Positions 57,600 through 64,000 of a stretch of 64,000 bases of DNA are shown piece by piece. The notes beneath the pieces were generated by a model that saw only the letters and a program-made list of their open reading frames with translations, had not been told where the DNA came from and did not search any database. The first letter of the stretch is position 1; each line of letters opens with the position of its first letter. A program made the translations under genes and the position numbers. The stretch spans positions 17,732,001 through 17,796,000 of the forward strand of contig OZ231127.1 in the NCBI GenBank assembly GCA_965153355.1, given 5' to 3'. The DNA is from Flaccisagitta enflata (Eukaryota; Chaetognatha; Sagittoidea; Aphragmophora).

Positions 57600-60500
57600 T
57601 CAATTGGTGCGTTTGGCTATGGGCAAAACTTCATGAGTTTGATCAGACCCGCAGCTCCACACTTCTCGAAATCTGGCGATATCGATGCGAGTGACGATCC
57701 CAACGACGTAATTTTGGTTATCCGTCACCGTCACGTGACGTAATCCCAAAGCCCGGAAAAGGGAGAATAATCGGGGAAGAGTTGCTCCTAAGGAGGATAA
57801 AGGGGGACGACTGCACTGTGTTGGTGTATTCTTAGTAGCTTGCGAAGCTTGCTGTCTACTAAATTAGTGGCATTCTCAGCATCGCAATCCCTGCCCAGTG
57901 CATCCCCACAATCTACCTACCCAGATAACTGCTCCTCCCGGCTCCCCTCCACAAGCGGTTCTTATACAGTGTTGTTGGATTAACTTTTACTCGCTGAATT
58001 ATTTATGTATTGTACTCACTGTAATTCATGTGATACGGCGAATCGTTCATGTAAGGCCTGAAGTCGATGAGGGAGTTCATGTCTGATTCTGGAATCTCAA
58101 GAGTATTGATATCGGGATAACGAGGATACGCGTCTCTGAAGTCGGCCGTCGTCAACAATGGCACTTCCGGCGTTTCTTCGTTGGAGGAGGGATGCTGGTT
58201 TTGTGACGGTTGTTGACAAGGGGACAGACTTTGTATTTGGCTAGAGGACAGATGTTGATTTTGACTAGAAAATTGTTGTTGTTGTTGTTGAGTTAGGCCG
58301 GACGAGGATCCGAGTGGACCAAAACTGCCGTGATGAGAACCTACAGAACCGAAACTGCCGGGCGGAGCGGCTGTCCGTCTCCGGAGACCAGAAACGTAAC
58401 TATCGGCGAAGGAATGATCATCGAAAGTGTAATTGCGGAGGAACTGTTGTCGCTTTAGTAGCACGATGATCTGGGAACGGGTGATGAATCCGATGAGTCG
58501 CCTGAAAAATGAAGGATAAAGATACGAATCAGTAAAAGAGGCCGTGAAGGATAATTGAACAGTTTGACTTCTCAGAAGACTACTGACCATTTCCGTCTTT
58601 CACTAATGTGATTTTCTACTGTACCCGAATCTTTTTAGCTTCTTTTTGTGCTTGAGCCCCGATTCGGCGTCCATCTCGCAGCTCTCCATTCCCACGGCGT
58701 CCACCATATCGGGATCGAAATTGGCCACAATGGGGAACCCATTGTGTTGATATTTCTGAAAGCAGAGATCGGATTACAGTCAATTGTTTAGGGAGTTACC
58801 TACTGAGCTGTGCTATCTTCATTGTTCAAACATCAAAGTAAAGCTAAATCAAAAGCTCGATAAAAAGATAAGTAGGAATTTAGGTATAAATCAATGGTAG
58901 TATGAAGTCTTTTGATATAAAGACTTCTAAAGCGGGTTTCTAAATCGGGGTTAGTGGTGGGTTTAGGGTAAGGGACAGGGACAGGGACAGGGTTAGTGTT
59001 TAGGCTAAGGATTGGCTGGATCTTATGTATTACGGCCTGAAGCTGCTCAAATTTGTCCAGAGAACCATTCAAAATTTTCGGAAATTCTACCTTCAAATGT
59101 TTGAGAACGAAAGACACTTTTTCAACGGGTCTAAAGACGGTGACGGGCGTGGACATGACTTCGATGGCGCGTCGACCGGAAGTGACGGGTGGCGCCTCCC
59201 AGCCAAGCAGCGGCACTTTAGCCAGACCAATGTGCTCGTCGTATATGCCTTCGGTGAACAAATCCCCCATCCATTTCGCCACCATCAGCACGATCATAAT
59301 GGGCAAACCGAAAGAGACATTTCCTGATGAGGGTTTTTCAGTGCAAATGAAGTGTACAAGCAGAGGCTGGACATGGATAACAGGGAGAGTTATAGGAGAA
59401 AATAGCAAGGGTACAATGTGTAATGTTAGCACTTGTCTTACCGGTAGCTTCCATGAGAATGACGGTGAGCGAAATAGTCATTCTAACAATTCCTCCCAAA
59501 TTGGCCGCGGCCCCTAGAAAACATGATGAAAGGACTTGTCATTCCCTAATTTGTATCGAACCAAGGTAAAGCCTCTCTATCTTCCTTTCGGCTTACCGAT
59601 GAGAGCGTATTTTCCTGGGTTGAGCGCATTATCGATTGTAACCGAGGACACCACCTTGGGAACGATAAGCCAAATAAAATCGCCATACAGACGACCCCAA
59701 GCAGCACCACATAACAGCCTGCACAACATGAAGCAAAGAGGACATTTACAGTTCTCGATTCTCGCGGGAACTCGGATCGAATATTGATTAGTGTCAAAAC
59801 AAACGGTGGGAAACAAAGTTCTTACGCTGGTATAAATAATCCTGCGGGAACGGAAAGTCCATAGGTCCAGACAGAGAGAAAGAAGTAGATAACGAAGAAG
59901 ACACCAAGCGTCCCGATGCGGTAGGACCCAGGAGGGTCGTGGAACAGACTGCGAACACTTTTCTCGGGAGTCTGGAGGAGCAGAGTCGCCACCGAGGAGA
60001 CCTGAAACGATAGGTGGGAAACCAATGTTCAGAACGTTTTATAAATCGGAATAAACGCGCAACGCAGAATACCAATGAACTCAAATGAGAGACATCAATA
60101 ATCAATCACAGCGCTAACCTCCCCATCATTGCAGAAGGCTTGAACGGGAATATCGGATCGTTGAATGTCAAATGTTTGACAATCCACTTGCAAGTAGATG
60201 AAGAGGAAGAAGATGGCGGCTGACACGGCAGCCACGAGCATCGCCTCCACCACACGCGTTAACGGACGCGTCACATGCAGATTACGGAACTTGGTCAGCT
60301 GAGAAACAGTGATGAAAATCAAGTACATTCAAGCTGTGATAACCGTCGTCGCGACAACTCTCTTAGGATTTAAACGCGATGGCTATGTGTTTGTTAACCA
60401 TATTTGGGCAGCGGCCCTAAGGACCTCAAATCATCTCTTCAGGCCTCAAATCCAGTCATCTGGGGCCAGAAGTAAGCCTCCTAAGGACGTCTGGAAATTC

Positions 60501-63500
60501 ACCCCTGTGTCCTATCCACTTCACTTGATCAGTCCAAGCAGGGCATAGGACACCGGTGAACATGTGCGATCCTTGGATGACTAGTTTTATTTACCTTCAC
60601 GTTAATCCTGACAAAGAGCGCCCCGAGCAGTCCTCCAATGACGCCCATGGGAATGAAGATCAAGGGAATTTCCCAGTACTGAGGCAAAAGAATGATATTC
60701 AATTACTACATCGTGATTCAACGTGGATGCCATCATGTGATTAGAGGGGAACCGAACCTAAATTTGCAACTTTTTATCCGTACCTGATAGCACAGGTTGT
60801 CGAATGAGCCAAAATTAAGCAGGCCAGAATACTGTAGCTGTCCCGAGTGACCATGATACATGCTAGAGGTGCAATGAGATATGACAGGATTTTGTATCAA
60901 CTGATGAAAAAGTCAAATGTACAGAGTATCCATAGAAGAATTAAGAATTCATCGTTAATCGGCGGGTGACTCACCTCAAAATAGAATTCAGGCAAAAGTA
61001 GGAAACCATGGATGAAAAGAATATTCTCCAAGTGAGGGCCTGGTTCCAAAAGGAGGCGCCTTCTTCGAGCGAGAACAGGACGCCGCCGACGGGGGCGCCA
61101 AAGGCCGCTGAGACGCCAGCAGCGGCGCCACCGGAAACGAAATCTCGCTTCTCGTGATCATCGCTGCAAAAGGGAGGAATAGGGAACCCATTGGGTTATG
61201 GTTGGGAGAACTCAATTGAGCTTCACTAGAGCGTATATCAGAAAACTGGATGATACCATGCCTTAACCAAAAGTTACAGTGAGACTGCCATATTGGCAAT
61301 ATAAGTATATAAAGACTATGTCATGCTTTCTAGGTGGGTATGCATCAATAGCGGGTGCGCTCTTGCGAAATTTGACTTCATGGAAAAAGGAGATAATTAT
61401 AAGATGGCAAGGCAGTGGAGACGATGGAAAGACCAGCAAGATAGAAAGATAGATAAAGTACAGAAATCACCGCGATGGGCAACGTCGTATCTCCCTAAAA
61501 GTGTTCAAAACCACTTGCAGTTCGAAATTTGATGAAGCCAAATTGGCTGGGAGGGGATTAAAACTTTTTGTGCCACCTCACCTAAGCTGAGCGGTCTGTC
61601 TGTAGATAAAGAATTAACTAGTTGGAATCCGCATATCTTTTTCATTGCTACATTACCCTTTAACAATAATATCCATCAGCAATTCCTCACCGAAAGAACT
61701 CTAATATTTTAAAGTCCTTCTTAAGTGTCGTGGACCTTCCCTGAGATATTCCAGCGGCAATCACGGCGCCTAATAAGGAGAAACGACATGACAATCGTAA
61801 GTTGTGCAATGCAACCAAATTTGGGCAAATAGAGCAGAGCACCCATGGCTGTATCTTTAGATAATGTTGCTTAACCCGTCATAACTCAAATAATCCAGTT
61901 AGCAATTCACTTCTTTCTGAATTCTATCAAATCTATTTGAACAGTCAAAGAGCTCGAAATCCAAATCGACAAAATCGATTATGGGTGTGTTTCTAGTGAG
62001 AACAAAAAACGCCTTTGTTGACATTGAGCGTATTTACAGCTTGAACAGCATGAATTTCAACTGTCCCACGAGGGAGAGAGCGAAGTGAGTCCGCAAGCGA
62101 GCGAACGAACGTAGTGAGCGACCGAGTGGCCCGTCAAAAACGCGGTTGTCTGTGACTAGAAACGCACCCCATATTATATACCCGAGTGAATCATGGGTCC
62201 TTCCTTGCCCACGGCGAGGCCTCCGACCACCGAAAATGTGACGCCGATCACTTTGCAAAACAGCGTCTTCAGTCGAACCACCTACAGGCCGGATTTGTCG
62301 TTAACGTACTTAAAGATATACCGATAACCCAGAGGCGCTGCACTAATCCATTGAAAACATTTCGTCATCAACAGGTGCTCAGCAATCAGAGAGCGTCTTT
62401 TCCACTATATAGCGCCCACCTTGGGAACCTTGACACCGTTGAGGTAGCACTTGATTTGCGGTATGCCGCTGCCAGCAGCGACTGGGGCGAAATAAGCGAC
62501 GAGGATAGCCGCCACCATCACGAAACCACAATTAACGCCAATCCACGTAAACAATGGGATGGGAAACGGATCGTCTTCTGTGAATCTGGTATGTAACAGA
62601 GATACTAAAGAACTGTTCTTGAGTTTGCTTGCAAAAGTTTCATGTCGGTCGGTCAACCTCGTTCTTTCAAATACGTCTAGACCCAAAACGCTCTAGCATA
62701 AATGTAATTCATTGACTAATACGCTTGATTGTCTCCCGCCTTTCATCATATTGGGTTCACAATAACCGCCATTTTCAGAACAATGACGGTTTTTCGATCA
62801 TGCATCGTGTTATTTTCACGATATCTCCTCTCTGTACGTCCTAATCTACGATCTCCTAATGATAGTCTCTCCCTCTTTTCGCGATTCCCGATTCCCCTTT
62901 CTCTCACCTCCTGTAGGTCATTTGGATGGCTTTGTGTTTGAGCCGCGATAATTGATCGATGAGAATATCGATGAAAACGGCGACGCAGGCGGTGAGACCA
63001 CCGATGAAAAACATGACGATCCATCGAAGAACGCTACGTTTCACCACGAACCGATGACCTGAGCAAAAGGCCAATCGTGGGGAGTTCAGGATCAAGGAAG
63101 GAATTCAGAGTCAAGGAAGGAGTTCACTGTTCAGTATCTAGGAAACGTTAAGCTTACATGAATCTTCGCATAATAAATGTTAATAAATTGATATACACGC
63201 AATTAACGTTACTAAGGTCTTTGCAATTAAAATCCATCACCTCTATCCTTCTCCTCCTTTACGAAGATTTTATTATGAACGTCTTCATAGTCGAGGCTTT
63301 CATATTCGTTTGAAAGGACATGCTCTTCCTCTGAAGCGTCGCCAACTATCGGTTTCCTACCACATCCGCACAATTCCTCCTTCAGACGACCAAAGCAGCC
63401 TTGCGCGTCGGAAGTGTAAACCTATAGACATGGATGGGAGAGCACGAAGCGACGTTTTAAAATTCTCTACCTAACATTTTTAGTCGCGGACAAGCGACTC

Positions 63501-63811
63501 TATAAGAGGCTTTGTCCGTCCGTCCGTCGGTTGGTCGGTTGGTTGGTCCGTGGTGATCGAGTTGGAAAGTGTGAAAACGCGCATTTCCGCCCCTGCCCAG
63601 CCGTCCGCGACTGGTATTGGCCGTGTATCCGGCCTTGTTACTTCACTGAAGATCTTGCACGCAACCACGTTGAAGAAAATTCTCTGTGTCAATATCTCCG
63701 GCTTACTTCGTCGTCGCCGTCTTGGTCATTGTCTCCGATGGCGCCGTAACTCTGAATGTTATTGACGCTGTGGTCCTGCGCCGCGTTTGCAAGAAGTGGA
63801 CGCGATGCCAT
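57600..63811 (-). CDS. CLCN7: CLC-7 type lysosomal chloride/proton exchanger (17 exons)
   Basis: Exchanges 2 Cl- for 1 H+ across late endosome and lysosome membranes. Minus-strand exons: 63707-63811, 63241-63421, 62908-63058, 62420-62612, 62183-62282, 61691-61769, 60975-61163, 60784-60862, 60595-60678, 60119-60298, 59826-60001, 59597-59718, 59442-59513, 59091-59323, 58625-58755, 58020-58501, 57600-57787. The sum is 2745 nt (914 aa; human CLC-7 about 805), phases consistent. Signature motifs: ESLDYE near the N-terminus, [13 protein letters not shown], gating glutamate in [10 protein letters not shown], proton glutamate region [15 protein letters not shown]-like [15 protein letters not shown], and CBS domains with [10 protein letters not shown] and [24 protein letters not shown] and PEKSV...LFHDPPGSY favour CLC-7 over CLC-6. 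Exon 16 adds ~80 Gln/Ser-rich residues in the inter-CBS loop. The exon 4 acceptor is the least certain join. Confidence 0.95.
58968..59002. repeat. (GGGACA)n in CLCN7 intron 14
   Basis: Four GGGACA units next to GGGTTAGT, preceded by GGGTTTAGGG. G-rich on the plus strand. Confidence 0.7.
63477..63640 (+). mobile_element. Small hairpin element (HINE-like), GTCGCGGAC subtype
   Basis: TTTTTAGTCGCGGACAAGCGAC, TCTATAAGAGGCTTTGTCC, GTCCGTCCGTCGGTTGGTC, a core with AAAACGCGCATTTCCGCCCC, the subterminal GTCCGCGAC, GGCCGTGTATCCGGCC and TTGTTA. It lies in CLCN7 intron 1. The core is close to the copy at 15177-15340 although the hairpin module differs. Confidence 0.7.
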
Positions 63812-64000
63812 GGTGGGAATTTAAGGAGCGCAACTTAGTTCAATACAATTGTTTTTATTTTCTCTTTTATAAAACTGACCAATTCAATCGTATGAAAAGG
63901 ACACAATCTTGCTGTTTCACGCAAATGTCACTCCCATTACACAACATTGTTTGCTCAAAATGATGAGGGCGGTTGAAAATTAGTTACGAAATCTATGGAT
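63812..64000 (-). promoter_or_regulatory. Upstream region of CLCN7
   Basis: 189 bp before the CLCN7 start codon, up to the window edge. It should hold 5' UTR and promoter. It is AT-rich with no TATA box at a convincing distance; nothing further can be supported. Confidence 0.4.

Overview
This is a window of animal nuclear DNA, almost certainly from a non-vertebrate metazoan. The genes are intron-rich with ordinary GT-AG introns, and all six are recognisable orthologs or homologs of animal genes. The introns and flanks carry Penelope-like, CR1-like, Academ-like, hAT-like and rolling-circle-like elements, tRNA-like repeats and many microsatellites. I cannot name the species from the sequence.

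All six genes lie on the minus strand, head to tail. In transcription order they are a CLC-7 type chloride/proton exchanger (17 exons, 63811-57600), VPS18 (20 exons, 57185-35679), an intronless RDH-like short-chain dehydrogenase with an in-frame stop (35257-34133), WASHC3/CCDC53 (2 exons, 33537-32527), a ZNF236 ortholog with 25 zinc fingers (21 exons, 32011-5782), and the first three exons of NOSIP (5332-3754, which continues beyond the left edge). The gaps between coding regions are only about 0.4-0.6 kb. CLC-7, VPS18 and WASHC3 all act on late endosomes or lysosomes. The exon models of CLCN7, VPS18, WASHC3 and ZNF236 were built by hand from splice sites plus homology. Each sums to a multiple of three with matching phases.

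Most of the remaining sequence is mobile DNA inside introns. ZNF236 intron 4 holds a CR1-like LINE with an intact ORF2. ZNF236 intron 12 is bounded near both splice sites by an inverted repeat that contains tRNA-like A and B boxes, and it also holds a broken RGG-rich pseudogene. VPS18 intron 14 holds a ~4 kb Academ-like DNA transposon with ~340-bp inverted ends, itself interrupted by a fold-back element and a small hairpin element. VPS18 intron 1 holds a 7.3-kb hAT-like composite with a perfect 8-bp target duplication, and inside it a young Penelope-like element of the domain-permuted (Naiad) type.

The most striking unexplained pattern is a dispersed family of small elements with about a dozen copies, resembling non-autonomous Helentrons (DINE-1/HINE type). 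Each copy has a 5' hairpin, a GTCY microsatellite, a subterminal repeat complementary to the 5' hairpin, and a 3' hairpin. The hairpin arms and the distant subterminal repeat change together between copies. The left 3.7 kb is a repeat-filled intron of NOSIP in which I found no exon.
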